From: Phycisphaerales bacterium
GTDB taxonomy: Bacteria; Planctomycetota; Phycisphaerae; Phycisphaerales; UBA1924
Direction: 5' to 3'
Length of the DNA: 64,000 bases
NCBI GenBank assembly: GCA_020845755.1
Contig: JADLFE010000054.1
Location: 124,001 to 188,000, forward strand
The position numbers and the translations under genes are program-made. This document shows positions 17,547 through 27,530 of this stretch, piece by piece. Position 1 is the stretch's first letter, and each line of letters opens with the position of its first letter. The notes under the pieces were generated by a model. The model was not told where the DNA came from and made no database searches. It saw only the letters and a program-made list of their open reading frames with translations.

Positions 17547-19478
17547 CTACTTCTTCGTCACGGCTTCGAGTTGCGTCCTCACGCTCTTGGCGTCGTTGGC
17601 GTTCCCGGCGGCGGTGAGGGCGTCGAGGTAGAGCCCGCCAATGCGGAACCAGTTGCTCTGGGTGACGAACTGTCCGCTCATCTTGCCGGGCTTCTTGGTC
17701 TTGCGCCACATGTCGCGGAGCATGTTGGCGACCTGCACGGGCGTTGAGCCGCGAGACCTCATCATGTCGCTGCACTTCTGTGCGGCGGCGACGACGAACG
17801 GGCCGTCGTCGGCGAAGTTCTGGACGATCTCCTGGTAGATGGTGTACGCACGGTCCGTGTTCTTGCGGTCCTCGAAGAACTGGGCCTCCTCCATCCGGAC
17901 GCGGACAGCCAGATCGACGCGCCGGTTCTTGGTCTCGCGCAGGTTGGTGTAGAACTGGGTGTACGCCCACTCCCACAGTTTCTCCTGCTCCTTGTCGTCG
18001 GAGACGATCTTGATCATGGGGATGAGGACTTCGAGCGCGAAGCCCGGGGACTTGTCGCCCGCGAGTTTGATGACGGTGTTGGCCCAGTCGTTGATCTGCT
18101 TGGACCCGAGCTTGGCGCTCCCCGCGAGTTCGATGACTGATTTCCACGCCGGCGCGTAGGCGGGCGATGCGTTCACGGCGAACTTCAGCAAGTCCAGGCG
18201 CGTGTCGGTCGACTTGCTGCGCGGGGGCGGAGCCTTCCAGCCCTTGAGATCGATGCGGGGCGGGAAGTCCATGGTGCGTGAGATCAGCCCGCCCAGGCGC
18301 ACGCTCGCATCGGTCCACGCGACGGCGAGCATGCGATCGGCCGGCTTGTCGCTGGCGAGCGAGGCCAGGAGCGTGACCTCGCCGTCGGTCATGCCCTCGC
18401 CGGTCTGTGGGTTCCCGGTGTGCCCGAGGAGTTTCTTGTATTCCTCATAGCAGCCGAACTCGAGATTCCAGCGTACGGGCGAGCCGGGCTCGAGGAACCC
18501 GACCCACGCGTGCCCGACATCGGCGCCGGCGGCGCTCATCTGCACGGTCGGTACACCGATCGCTTTCCCGATGGTGGCGGCGTAGTAGGCCTGGTGGACG
18601 CACACCCCGCCGATCTTGCGGATGTTGGCCAGGCTGAACGTCTCCTTGTCGAGTTTGAGCGGCTGGTTGTACTTGAAGAACGCGGTGTCGTAGGGAACAT
18701 CGAAGTAGACATGCCCGATGCGCCGGTCGCCGCCGTGCTTGTCCATCGCCCAACGCAGGTCCGAGACAGGGGCGGCGACGTCGACCATGAACACCTGCAG
18801 TTCCGTCGGCGTGGTCTTGGGATCAAAGACGAGCTTCTTGGCGTTCGAAGTAAAGTAATCGAAGAGTTCGACAGGATCGGGGAGTTCGGCACGCGCAAAC
18901 GACGGGGGCCTGTCCCATACCAGCGCGATGGCGGCGGCAAGGTTCGGATACTCGGCGACCTGCTTCCCGCGCTGGTCGAGGAGTTTGAGATAGAGGCGGT
19001 ACACCGCGGGCAGGTCGTCGGTGGTTGGGCGTGCAACGAACACGATGGCATCGGCGAGTTTCGGATTGTCGCGGAACGCGCGGAGCACGCTCTGTCGCTC
19101 GGCGGCATCGAGTTTGAGCGTCTGGGCGACGGCGCGTCGCCAGCGCGATGCCTCGACCAACGCTCGCGGATCGTCGAACGTGTCGTACGCCGCGATGAGA
19201 TCCAGCACCTGATCGATGTTCTGCAACTCGCTCTTCACCTGCCCGCTCTCGATCACCGAAGCGACCTGCTGCGCACAGCGTGCCTTGACTACCTCGAAGG
19301 TGATCAGCGACTCGCCCTGCTCCACCGGCTGGGCGGCCGGTTGAGCATCGGTCCGGACCGAGAGGTGGCGTCGATCGACAAAGTCCCCGGGTGTGGTCTG
19401 AAACGCCAGCGCGGGCACAGCCGCGGCCAGACCGGCGATGGCAACGAGCACCGAGCCAGAAAGAGGAGAGCCACGCAT
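17547..19478 (-). CDS. Secreted transglutaminase-like protein
   Basis: The 643-residue protein starts with a signal peptide (SVLVAIAGLAAAVPALAFQ). The centre has a transglutaminase-like core: GGVCVHQAYYAATIGKAIG with the nucleophile candidate Cys293, then GADVGHAWVGF with His323, about 30 residues apart as expected. The downstream acidic partner is less clear. The flanks are helical, and the last 200 residues look TPR-like. Transglutaminase-fold proteins in bacteria are often proteases or peptide-bond-forming enzymes at the cell surface. I chose ATG 19478, preceded by GGAGG at good spacing, over 19514. The gene is convergent with metG. Confidence 0.72.
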   Translation of the reverse strand: MRGSPLSGSVLVAIAGLAAAVPALAFQTTPGDFVDRRHLSVRTDAQPAAQPVEQGESLITFEVVKARCAQQVASVIESGQVKSELQNIDQVLDLIAAYDTFDDPRALVEASRWRRAVAQTLKLDAAERQSVLRAFRDNPKLADAIVFVARPTTDDLPAVYRLYLKLLDQRGKQVAEYPNLAAAIALVWDRPPSFARAELPDPVELFDYFTSNAKKLVFDPKTTPTELQVFMVDVAAPVSDLRWAMDKHGGDRRIGHVYFDVPYDTAFFKYNQPLKLDKETFSLANIRKIGGVCVHQAYYAATIGKAIGVPTVQMSAAGADVGHAWVGFLEPGSPVRWNLEFGCYEEYKKLLGHTGNPQTGEGMTDGEVTLLASLASDKPADRMLAVAWTDASVRLGGLISRTMDFPPRIDLKGWKAPPPRSKSTDTRLDLLKFAVNASPAYAPAWKSVIELAGSAKLGSKQINDWANTVIKLAGDKSPGFALEVLIPMIKIVSDDKEQEKLWEWAYTQFYTNLRETKNRRVDLAVRVRMEEAQFFEDRKNTDRAYTIYQEIVQNFADDGPFVVAAAQKCSDMMRSRGSTPVQVANMLRDMWRKTKKPGKMSGQFVTQSNWFRIGGLYLDALTAAGNANDAKSVRTQLEAVTKK

Positions 19479-19679
19479 CGGAACGCCTCCGGGAGGTCGG
19501 ACGACCTGTGGCATGAGCCTACACGATCAGAGGGCGGGAGAACATGGCGATCGGAGGCGGCCAGATGAGACCCGCACGTCGCGGAACTACGACACCCAAG
19601 GGTATCGGTGCGACGCGGCCCGGAGCGCCATCACGCACGGCCTGGCCCGCGAATCGAACTACGCGCCGTGATATTCAAG

Positions 19680-19754
19680 TGACCCCGATGGGATTCGAAC
19701 CCATGTACCCACCGTGAAAGGGTGGTGTCCTGAACCAGGCTAGACGACGGGGCC
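19680..19754 (-). tRNA. tRNA-Glu (anticodon UUC)
   Basis: The minus strand folds as a 75-base cloverleaf. The acceptor stem GGCCCCG pairs with CGGGGUC, the anticodon arm is CCACC-CUUUCAC-GGUGG giving anticodon UUC, and the T loop is GGGTTCGAATCCC. The discriminator base is A and CCA is not encoded (CTTG follows). The D arm GTCGTCTAGCCTGGTTCAGGAC is typical of tRNA-Glu. Confidence 0.95.
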
Positions 19755-19800
19755 ACGGTTCGGGCGGGATGGTAGGCGGCGTGAGCGAGATTGGCAGAGC

Positions 19801-19854
19801 GTCGCCTTCCCCACCCGCGTCGCCTTCCCCACCCGCGTCGCCTTCCCCACCCGC
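19801..19854. repeat. 18-bp tandem repeat, three perfect copies
   Basis: The unit gtcgccttccccacccgc occurs three times without change (19801-19818, 19819-19836, 19837-19854), followed by a degenerate fourth copy. It lies between tRNA-Glu and the META lipoprotein gene. Because 18 is a multiple of three, it could encode a 6-residue repeat, but I see no real gene around it. Confidence 0.85.
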
Positions 19855-19881
19855 GTCGCCATCTCCACGCCCGCGACGTCG

Positions 19882-20439
19882 CTATTCCGCACGCTCAAAC
19901 GACGCCACCGTCGCGTCGCCGGCGAGAAGCCGCAGGCCCCCGGATTCGACCCGGAACACGGTCGCTCTGGAGAGCGCGGTGGCAAACTCCCCTTCGATCT
20001 GCATCGCTTCGGGCGGGCCGGCCATGCGGGTCATGGCCAGAGGCGAGGTCTTGAAGACTCCCTCGGCCAGGTGGGATCGTTCGAGCCGCCCCGTGAAACG
20101 GTTCACGCCGGCGAACCCGGAAATCCCCGCGTCGGCGGTCAACACGATCGTCGGCGGCTTGGGGAGCGACGCGGCACGCTGCGTGATGTCCTGCCCGTTG
20201 AGCGAGACCAGCCGCCATGTCCCGACCAGCGAGGCAAGAACGGCTTCGGCGTTGGTGTCGGGCTTGGGGGTCGGTTTGCTCTCGGGCTTTGGAGTCGGCG
20301 CGCTTTCGGTCGGCGAGTCCTGGGCGGGCGAACTGGGCGGCGTTTCGCCGGCCGCCTGATTCGGTGATGACGGCTCGGACGCACATGCGCCGAGCACCAC
20401 CGTCGCGGCAAGCGACATCATCAAGCGCACGCATCTCAT
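19882..20439 (-). CDS. META-domain (HslJ-like) lipoprotein
   Basis: The 185-residue protein has a signal peptide with lipobox LGAC near residue 19, a Pro/Ser/Lys-rich linker to about 65, and one META domain: VGTWRLVSLNGQDI, then the characteristic GFAGVNRFTGRLE and MTRMAGPPEAM, ending with LRLLAGDATVASFE. HslJ-type META proteins are envelope stress or heat-shock lipoproteins of uncertain biochemical role. The gene is downstream of metK on the same strand, with a 34-base gap, so the two may be cotranscribed. Confidence 0.85.
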   Translation of the reverse strand: MRCVRLMMSLAATVVLGACASEPSSPNQAAGETPPSSPAQDSPTESAPTPKPESKPTPKPDTNAEAVLASLVGTWRLVSLNGQDITQRAASLPKPPTIVLTADAGISGFAGVNRFTGRLERSHLAEGVFKTSPLAMTRMAGPPEAMQIEGEFATALSRATVFRVESGGLRLLAGDATVASFERAE

Positions 20440-20473
20440 GGCATGGGTTCCTTGTCGTGCCGCGCGGAAACTG

Positions 20474-21673
20474 CTACTTCAGCATGCTCTTGAGCGCCTC
20501 GGCCTTGTCGGTGCGCTCCCAGGTGAAGAACCCGAGCTTCGGCCCGCGGTGCTCGCGCTTGACGCGGTCGAAGTACTGCGCTTCGAATGGGAGTCGTCCA
20601 AAGTGCCCGTGGCGTGCGGTCGGGCTGTAGATTGGCTTGCGGAGTTGCAGGGCCTCGATGATCTTGCGGGGCGTGAGGCCGAAGACTTCACGCACGGCCT
20701 TGGCGATCTTGTCCTCGTCGACCTTCGCGGTGCCGAAGCAATCGACATAGACGCTGGTGGGCTCGGCGACGCCGATGGCGTAACTGAGTTGGATCTCGCA
20801 GCGATCGGCGACGCCGGCCGCGACGACGTTCTTGGCGATGTATCGGGCCATATAGGCCGCGGAGCGATCGACCTTGGTGGGGTCCTTGCCGCTGAAGGCG
20901 CCGCCGCCGTGACGACCCATGCCGCCGTAGGTATCGACGATGATCTTCCGCCCAGTGAGCCCGGTGTCGCCGTGCGGCCCGCCGATCTCGAAGCGGCCGG
21001 TGGGGTTGACGTGGACCGTGATGCCCGGGTTCCACCACTCCTTGAGCACGGGCTTGATGACATGGTCGACAATTTCTCGCTTGAGTTGCTCCTGGCGATC
21101 GTTCCAAGAGGGATCGTGCTGGGTGGAGAGGACGACGGTGTCGACGCGCTTGGGCGTGCCGTTCTCGTATTCGATGGTGACCTGACTCTTGGCGTCGGGG
21201 CGCAGACCGGGCACGCGGTTCTCGCGGCGGACAACGGACTGCTGCTCGACGAGGCGGTGGCTGATCTGGATGGGGAGCGGCATGAGTTCCGCTGTGTCGC
21301 GGCAGGCATAGCCGAACATCATGCCCTGGTCGCCCGCGCCCTCGCGGTCAACGCCCATGGCAATGTCGTTGGACTGCTTGTTGATCGCCACCATCACGCC
21401 GGCACTGTCGGCATCGAAACGCATGTCGCCGGAGGTGTAGCCGATCTCGCGGATGGTCTCGCGGACCAGGTCGGGGATGCTGACGTAGGTGTTGGTGGTG
21501 ATCTCGCCCGCGACCACGACCAGCCCGGTGCAGACGAGGGTTTCGCACGCGACCCGGCTGTATGGATCATCGACGAGCATGGCGTCGAGGATCGCGTCAG
21601 AAATCTGGTCCGCGACCTTGTCTGGATGGCCCATCGAAACGGATTCGGACGTGAAGAGTTGGGTGCGGGGCAT
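20474..21673 (-). CDS. metK: S-adenosylmethionine synthetase
   Basis: The enzyme makes SAM from methionine and ATP. The 399-residue protein has normal length and all signature blocks: [49 protein letters not shown] and the C-terminal RHGHFGR. The ATG follows GGAG. The leader before it holds a short GC-rich hairpin (21724-21741), listed separately. Confidence 0.96.
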   Translation of the reverse strand: MPRTQLFTSESVSMGHPDKVADQISDAILDAMLVDDPYSRVACETLVCTGLVVVAGEITTNTYVSIPDLVRETIREIGYTSGDMRFDADSAGVMVAINKQSNDIAMGVDREGAGDQGMMFGYACRDTAELMPLPIQISHRLVEQQSVVRRENRVPGLRPDAKSQVTIEYENGTPKRVDTVVLSTQHDPSWNDRQEQLKREIVDHVIKPVLKEWWNPGITVHVNPTGRFEIGGPHGDTGLTGRKIIVDTYGGMGRHGGGAFSGKDPTKVDRSAAYMARYIAKNVVAAGVADRCEIQLSYAIGVAEPTSVYVDCFGTAKVDEDKIAKAVREVFGLTPRKIIEALQLRKPIYSPTARHGHFGRLPFEAQYFDRVKREHRGPKLGFFTWERTDKAEALKSMLK

Positions 21674-21723
21674 CGGGGACTCCGATTCGGGCTTGGATGA
21701 GATCTGGAGGCAAACGAGACTGG

Positions 21724-21741
21724 CCCGGGGACTTTCCCGGG
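21724..21741 (-). promoter_or_regulatory. Possible leader hairpin upstream of metK
   Basis: CCCGGG at 21724-21729 and 21736-21741 can pair around a 6-base loop, about 50 bases before the metK start. A SAM-responsive leader would make sense for this gene, but I cannot match it to any known SAM riboswitch and the stem is short. Confidence 0.2.
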
Positions 21742-21821
21742 ACTCGCCAAGGATATGCGTGAGAGCGACGAATGGGATGATTGCCCCGGGTCGCTGGGGT
21801 GATTTCCGATAGGCTGCGGCG

Positions 21822-24338
21822 ATGCCCGACCATCACAACGACCCGGACGCAACGCAGGACTCACCCGCTTCCGGTTGCGTCGACACCTCCGCCCCCACCG
21901 CCGGCGCGATCCTGCGCGAGCAACCGGGGCAGAAGATCGGGGCGTACAAACTTCTGCAACGCCTCGGCGAAGGAGGCTTCGGCTCGGTCTTTCTCGCCGA
22001 ACAGGAGCATCCGGTCCGCAGGCAGGTGGCGCTCAAGATCATCAAACTAGGCATGGACACGCGCCAGGTCGTGGCACGCTTCGAGCAGGAGCGCCAGGCG
22101 CTGGCGATCATGGACCATCCCGGGATCGCGCGCGTGCTCGACGCCGGTGCGACCGAAACAGGCCGCCCGTACTTCGTCATGGAACTCGTCAAGGGCGAGC
22201 CGATCGTCGAGTATTGCGACAGGCAGAACCTGTCGATTCCCGAGCGGCTGGATCTGTTCGCGCAGATGTGCGCCGCGGTGCAGCACGCGCACACCAAGGG
22301 CATCATCCACCGCGACCTGAAGCCCTCGAACATCCTCGTCAGCACGCAGGACGGCAAGCCCGCGGCCAAGATCATCGACTTTGGCATCGCCAAGGCGACC
22401 GCGGCAAAACTCACCGACAAGACGCTCTTCACGGAACATCGCCAACTCATCGGCACGCCGGACTACATGAGCCCGGAACAGGCCGAGGGAAGCCTCGACA
22501 TCGACACTCGGACCGACGTGTATTCGCTCGGCGTGATCCTCTATGAACTCCTGACGGGAACCACGCCATATACGGGCACTCAGTTGCAATCGGCGGCGTA
22601 CGCCGACATCCACCGCATCATCCGCGAGATCGATCCGCCCAAGCCCAGCACGCGACTGTCGGACAACACCAAGACGATCGCGGGCATCGCGGCCAAGCGA
22701 AAGACCGAATCGCATCGCCTGGGTTCGCTGCTCAAGGGCGAACTCGACTGGATCGTCATGAAGGCGATGGACAAGGACCGCGGGCGCCGGTATGAAACCG
22801 CCAACGGGCTTGGGATGGACGTGCGACGCTACTTGGCGGGCGAACCGGTGCTGGCGGCGCCGCCGAGCGCGGCGTACCGCGTCCGCAAGTTCGCCAAACG
22901 CCATCGGGCGTCGGTCGCCGGCGCATCGGCGGTCGCCGCGGCGCTGGTCGTTGGCGTTGTCGGCTTCGCGTGGCAGGCGGCCCGGGCCACGAACGCCGAG
23001 TCCCTCGCCAAGGCGCGACTCGCAGAGTCCGAGGCGACCGTCAAGTTCCTCGACGACATGCTGGGCTCGGCCGACCCCAGCGCGGCGGGAAAGGACGTCT
23101 CCGTCCGCTCCGTGCTCGATCAATCGGCACGCTCTCTGGACGAGAAGTTCACCGACCAGCCGCTGACAGCGGCGAGGTTGCACTCGACGATCGGGCGGAC
23201 GTATCTCCGCCTGGCCCTGTATGACGACGCCAAGCCGCACGTGGAGAAAGCGCTCTCGCTGTACACCAAGGAACGCGGCGAACGGCACCCCGACACCGCC
23301 CATGCTCGAAATCTCATGGGTCTCCTGCTGGTCCAGAACGGGCAGCACGCCGACGCCGAGCCATTCCTGAAGAAGGCAATCGACGAGCACACCGCGTGGT
23401 TCGGGCGTCGCCACGAGGTGACGATCGAATCGATGGATGCGCTGGCGACGATGCTCGGCCTGCAGATGCGCAACGAAGAGGCCGAGCCGGTGCTGAAGGA
23501 AGTGCTCGAGAGCCAGATCGCGACGCTCGGACGCGAGAGCATCGAAGCGGTGAACACCATGAGCACGCTGGCAACGCTCTACGGCGACATCGGGCGTTTC
23601 GACGAGGGTGAAGCAATGTTCCGGGACGCCACGTCGATCGCGGAGCGGATCACGCGGGCCGATCACCCGATGACGCTCAGCCTCAAGTCCAACCACGCGT
23701 GGATGATGTACTGGCGCGCCCGCCACGGAAATCCGACGCCCGAAGTCCGTTCGACGTTGCTCGAATCCGCGCGGGTACTGGGCGAGCAGGCCCTCGCGGC
23801 CCGCGAGCGGGTGCTGGGCCCGGAGCACCACGAGACAATGACCTCGGTCAACAACCTCGCGGTGGTGTACTTCGAGCTTGGTCGCGTCAAGGAATCCGAG
23901 GCACTGCGCCGGCGCGATCTTGAGGTCTCGATCCGGACGCTGGGCGAGGAGCATCCCGACAGCATCACGACGCAGGCGAATTTCGGCGCGTTCCTCTTGA
24001 AGCAGAAGCGGTTTGACGAGGCGCTGCCGCATCTTGAAAAGGCGGTCGCACTTTCGAAGAAGGTTCTGCCGCCGGATTCACCCGGAACGGCGTTTGCGCT
24101 CGGTTGGTATGGCACGTGCCTGACGGAGTTAGGGCGGTTTGCCGAGGCGGAAAAGCCGCAACTTGAGGCGCGCGACATCATCGGGCGGGCAATGCCGGCG
24201 GATCACCCGATCGCGGGCGAGATGACCAAGTCGCTCGTGCAGTTGTACGAGGCATGGGACAAAGCCGAGCCCGGCAAGGGGCACGACGCGAAGGCGGCGG
24301 AGTGGAGGAAGAAGTTGGCGGGGGAAGGGCTGAAATAG
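21822..24338 (+). CDS. Membrane Ser/Thr protein kinase with C-terminal TPR domain
   Basis: The 838-residue protein has a Hanks-type kinase domain (about 45-345) with [28 protein letters not shown] and MSPEQAEG, so it should be active. A single membrane segment near 365-388 ([14 protein letters not shown]) separates it from about ten tetratricopeptide repeats covering the rest ([29 protein letters not shown] and similar). The TPR part would lie outside the cytoplasm, probably binding a protein or peptide signal. Such kinase-TPR receptors are abundant in planctomycetes. The gene diverges from metK with a 148-base spacer. Confidence 0.93.
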   Translation: MPDHHNDPDATQDSPASGCVDTSAPTAGAILREQPGQKIGAYKLLQRLGEGGFGSVFLAEQEHPVRRQVALKIIKLGMDTRQVVARFEQERQALAIMDHPGIARVLDAGATETGRPYFVMELVKGEPIVEYCDRQNLSIPERLDLFAQMCAAVQHAHTKGIIHRDLKPSNILVSTQDGKPAAKIIDFGIAKATAAKLTDKTLFTEHRQLIGTPDYMSPEQAEGSLDIDTRTDVYSLGVILYELLTGTTPYTGTQLQSAAYADIHRIIREIDPPKPSTRLSDNTKTIAGIAAKRKTESHRLGSLLKGELDWIVMKAMDKDRGRRYETANGLGMDVRRYLAGEPVLAAPPSAAYRVRKFAKRHRASVAGASAVAAALVVGVVGFAWQAARATNAESLAKARLAESEATVKFLDDMLGSADPSAAGKDVSVRSVLDQSARSLDEKFTDQPLTAARLHSTIGRTYLRLALYDDAKPHVEKALSLYTKERGERHPDTAHARNLMGLLLVQNGQHADAEPFLKKAIDEHTAWFGRRHEVTIESMDALATMLGLQMRNEEAEPVLKEVLESQIATLGRESIEAVNTMSTLATLYGDIGRFDEGEAMFRDATSIAERITRADHPMTLSLKSNHAWMMYWRARHGNPTPEVRSTLLESARVLGEQALAARERVLGPEHHETMTSVNNLAVVYFELGRVKESEALRRRDLEVSIRTLGEEHPDSITTQANFGAFLLKQKRFDEALPHLEKAVALSKKVLPPDSPGTAFALGWYGTCLTELGRFAEAEKPQLEARDIIGRAMPADHPIAGEMTKSLVQLYEAWDKAEPGKGHDAKAAEWRKKLAGEGLK

Positions 24339-24399
24339 GGCGCATGCAGCGGGCAGTTATCCCCCCCACTGTTGCCTGTTCTGACCTATTCTCTCGCGC

Positions 24400-25530
24400 A
24401 TGAGCACCCGCACCGCCAACGGGGCCGCCGCCGGCCTGTCGTACGCCTCGGCCGGCGTCAGCCTGCACGAGAAGGACTCGTTCACCGATTCGCTCCCGTC
24501 GCTGATGCGCCGGACTTTCGGGCCGCGCGTCATCGATAACCCCGGCGGGTTCGCGGGCCTGTTCCGCCTCGACTACAACCAGAAACTCTTTGCCCGCAAT
24601 TACAAGGAGCCGGTGCTCGTCGCGTGCGCCGACGGCGTGGGAACGAAGGTCAAGTTGGCGCAGATGCTGGGGGTGTACGACACCGTCGGCATCGACCTGG
24701 TCGCGATGAACGTGAACGACCTCATCGTGCAGGGGGCCGAGCCGCTCTTTTTCCTGGACTACATCGCCGTGCCGAAGGTCGAGAAGTCGATGCTCACGGA
24801 CCTGGTCCGCGGCGTGGTCGAGGGGTGCAAGCAGTCGGGGTGCGCGCTCCTGGGCGGCGAGACGGCCGAGATGCCGGACGTGTATGCGCCTGGCGACTTC
24901 GACCTCGCGGGCTTCTGCGTGGGGGTCGTCGAACTCAAGCGTGCGATGAGCCCGGAGCGTGTCACACCCGGCGACGTCGTGATCGGGCTGGCCAGCAGCG
25001 GCATCCATTCCAACGGCTACTCGCTGGTGCGAAAGGTCGTGGAGCACGCCGAACTCGATCTGTCGGAGGTCGTGCCGGAACTCAACCTCAAGCCCAAGGG
25101 GCGACGCGGCAAGAAGGCCGAGCCCGCCAAGACGCTGGGGCAGGTCCTGCTCACGCCGACGCGCATCTACGCCGCCAACATCGTGAAACTCCAACGCAGT
25201 TACAAGGTCAAGAACGTCGTGACCGGCATGGCCCACATCACGGGGAGCGGCCTGCGCGAGAATCTCGTGCGGGCCCTGCCCAGGAACTGCGACGCGGTCA
25301 TCGATCGCTCCACCTGGGAAATCCCGCCCGTGTTCAGGTTCCTGCAGCAGCACGGCGGGATCAGCGATGAAGAAATGGAGCGGGTCTTCAACCTCGGCAT
25401 CGGCTACTGCGTGATCGTGAAGAAGACCTTCGCCGAATCCGTGCGCGATCAACTCAAGAAGTTCGGCGAGGACGCAACCATCATCGGCGAGATCGTGAAG
25501 GGCAAGGGCCTCGTCCGCTACAAGGCCTGA
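24400..25530 (+). CDS. purM: Phosphoribosylformylglycinamidine cyclo-ligase
   Basis: This enzyme performs the fifth step of purine synthesis, closing the imidazole ring of FGAM. The 376-residue protein shows SYASAGVSLHEKD, CADGVGTKVKLA, GIDLVAMNVNDLIVQGAEP, LLGGETAEMPDVY, LASSGIHSNGYSLVR and AHITGSGLRENL, all diagnostic of AIR synthetase. No other purine gene is nearby. It follows the kinase gene on the same strand after 61 bases. Confidence 0.95.
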   Translation: MSTRTANGAAAGLSYASAGVSLHEKDSFTDSLPSLMRRTFGPRVIDNPGGFAGLFRLDYNQKLFARNYKEPVLVACADGVGTKVKLAQMLGVYDTVGIDLVAMNVNDLIVQGAEPLFFLDYIAVPKVEKSMLTDLVRGVVEGCKQSGCALLGGETAEMPDVYAPGDFDLAGFCVGVVELKRAMSPERVTPGDVVIGLASSGIHSNGYSLVRKVVEHAELDLSEVVPELNLKPKGRRGKKAEPAKTLGQVLLTPTRIYAANIVKLQRSYKVKNVVTGMAHITGSGLRENLVRALPRNCDAVIDRSTWEIPPVFRFLQQHGGISDEEMERVFNLGIGYCVIVKKTFAESVRDQLKKFGEDATIIGEIVKGKGLVRYKA

Positions 25531-25734
25531 CCACCGCCGGGCGTGATCGATGCGGCTTTTCGCAAAGGAGCGCTCCGCCCCGGCGCGACCGCGATGTCAC
25601 GGCCAGAGGACGTTTGTATCTTCATTCGTGTTTTCAGGCGTTGGCCGCACGCCGGGACCCTTGGATGCGCGGCGGTTTCCGGTACACTGCGAGCGTGGCG
25701 GACGGTGCCCTTGGGCTGTCGGGCGGAGTGCTGC

Positions 25735-26463
25735 ATGGATCGCGTTCGGCGTGGATTTACGCTCATCGAACTTCTCGTGGTCATCGCCGTGATCGCGCTG
25801 CTCATCGCGATCCTCCTGCCGACGCTGGGCAAGGCGCGACAGGCGGGGCGGGCCGCGGTGTGCCTGTCGAATCAGCGACAGATCGGGACGGCCCTTGTCA
25901 TGTACGCCAATCAGTACAAGGAGTGGATCCCGCGCGAGGGCTGGGACAGCAAAGCACGTGAGCGCCTCCCATGGGCGGTGGCGCTCAGGCCGTTCATCGA
26001 CAGCAGCGTCTCGCCGACGCAGGACCCCAACGATCAGTTCCGCGGCGCGCTGTACTACCGCGACCCAGGCCGCCCGCGCGACCTCCACAACATCCATTTC
26101 GTCAACAACGGCTTCAAGTTCAACTCGCCGGGCAAGATCGACGCTGATCGCAAGGGCCCGATGCCCCTCTCCAGGGCGCAGTTCCCCGTCTCGACGTTGT
26201 ATATCAATTGCTACGCCGACGATCCCAACGACGCCGACGGCAAGAGTTATTACAAGCCCACTGCGACCGACATGAGCATCGCGCAGTGGTACGACGTGTG
26301 GGCGTCAATGCAGATCAGCGGCACGCCGGCGCAGTTGCGCATCGCACCCTCGCGCCACGGGCAGGGAGCCAACGCCGTGTTCCTCGACGGCCACGGCTCG
26401 TTCGTCAAGGCCACGGAGTTGATGACCATCGAGCGCTGGGACGACAAGGACTATCAGCCGTAA
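25735..26463 (+). CDS. Prepilin-type H-X9-DG protein (type II pseudopilin)
   Basis: The 242-residue protein has the class III leader MDRVRRG followed by FTLIELLVVIAVIALLIAI, cleaved and methylated by prepilin peptidase before export. The C-terminus has HGQGANAVFLDG, the H-X9-DG motif typical of the large planctomycete family. These proteins are probably minor pseudopilins or surface proteins; their function is unproven. The start at ATG 25735 puts the leader at residues 1-7; the open frame runs back to 25543 without coding character. A close relative is at 52700-53554. Confidence 0.85.
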   Translation: MDRVRRGFTLIELLVVIAVIALLIAILLPTLGKARQAGRAAVCLSNQRQIGTALVMYANQYKEWIPREGWDSKARERLPWAVALRPFIDSSVSPTQDPNDQFRGALYYRDPGRPRDLHNIHFVNNGFKFNSPGKIDADRKGPMPLSRAQFPVSTLYINCYADDPNDADGKSYYKPTATDMSIAQWYDVWASMQISGTPAQLRIAPSRHGQGANAVFLDGHGSFVKATELMTIERWDDKDYQP

Positions 26464-26509
26464 TTCGCCGGATATTCGCTATCATGGTGCGAGCCTGAAA
26501 GGAGCATCG

Positions 26510-27490
26510 ATGAAACTCCACGCCACCCTGCTCATCGCCCTGGCCGCCCTCGCGTCGCCGACCCTCGCCCAGAACTCCGCGGCTCCGCAACAGCCCGCGA
26601 CTTCGCCCGCGCAGCCGGCGCCCACGCCTGAAGCCAAGCCGCAACCGACGGAGAAGGTCTACGACGAGGCGGCGGACGCCGGCAAGCAGATCGAGGCCGC
26701 GCTCGCCAAGGCCGCCAAGGAGAATCAGCGCGTGCTGATCCAGTGGGGCGGCAACTGGTGCCCGTGGTGCATCAAACTGCACGCCACATTCAAGAACGAC
26801 AAGGCGATCGCACGCGAGTTGTTGTACGAGTACGTCGTCGTCAATGTCGACATCGGGCGCTTCAACAAGAACCTTGACCTCGTGGAGAAGTACAAGGCCG
26901 ACATCAAGAGCGGCGTGCCGTATTTGACGCTCCTTGACGCCAAGGGCAACGTGGTCGTGAATCAGGAAACAGGCGCGCTGGAGTCCAAGGAGCCCGGAAA
27001 GGCCGAGCACGATACCAGGGCGGTGCTCGAGTTCCTGAAGAAGCACCAGGCCGAGCCGCGGGCGGCGTCGAACGTGCTGGAGAACGCGCTCTCGACAGCA
27101 CGCGCCGACAACAAGCGTGTCTTCCTGCACTTCGGCGCTCCATGGTGCGGCTGGTGCCACAAACTCGAAGCGTGGATGGCCCGCCCCGACGTGGCCCCCC
27201 TGCTCGCCAAGGACTTCGTCGATCTCAAAGTCGACACCGATCGCATGACCGGCGGGCAGGAACTGCTGAACAAGTTCAACCCCAAGCCGGGCGGCATCCC
27301 GTGGATCATCATCCTGAACGCCGACGGCTCGAAGATCATCGACAGCAACGGGCCGAATGGAAACACGGGATTCCCCGCGGCGGACGACGAGATCGCCCAC
27401 TTCGCGAAGATGCTCAGCACGTCGGCCAAGAACCTGACTCCCGACGACCAGACGAGGTTGGTTGAGTCTCTGAAGAGCAAGGACAAGTAG
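26510..27490 (+). CDS. Exported protein with two thioredoxin domains
   Basis: The 326-residue protein has a signal peptide (LLIALAALASPTLAQ), a Pro/Ala/Lys linker to about residue 48, then two thioredoxin-like domains. The first has WCPWC (about 80-84) and the second WCGWC (about 208-212), both CxxC redox motifs. Each domain has a cis-Pro region (SGVPYLTLLD and GGIPWIIILN). It probably acts as a periplasmic disulfide reductase or isomerase. AAAGGAG at 26498-26504 is a strong ribosome site. It stands between the pseudopilin and the symporter, all rightward with short gaps (46 and 40 bases), and may form an operon with them. Confidence 0.85.
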   Translation: MKLHATLLIALAALASPTLAQNSAAPQQPATSPAQPAPTPEAKPQPTEKVYDEAADAGKQIEAALAKAAKENQRVLIQWGGNWCPWCIKLHATFKNDKAIARELLYEYVVVNVDIGRFNKNLDLVEKYKADIKSGVPYLTLLDAKGNVVVNQETGALESKEPGKAEHDTRAVLEFLKKHQAEPRAASNVLENALSTARADNKRVFLHFGAPWCGWCHKLEAWMARPDVAPLLAKDFVDLKVDTDRMTGGQELLNKFNPKPGGIPWIIILNADGSKIIDSNGPNGNTGFPAADDEIAHFAKMLSTSAKNLTPDDQTRLVESLKSKDK

Positions 27491-27530
27491 AGCGTGCGGG
27501 CCAGCAGGCACATCGGTTATTCTGTGCCGC

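Noticed and set aside
19620..19675. Possible second tRNA next to tRNA-Glu
   Set aside because: A T-arm-like GAATCGAACTA is present but the stems do not pair into a cloverleaf.
19801..19854. CRISPR array
   Set aside because: The units are contiguous without spacers, and no cas gene is in the window.
21674..21821. SAM riboswitch in the metK leader
   Set aside because: Only one short hairpin is visible; no conserved riboswitch core could be matched.
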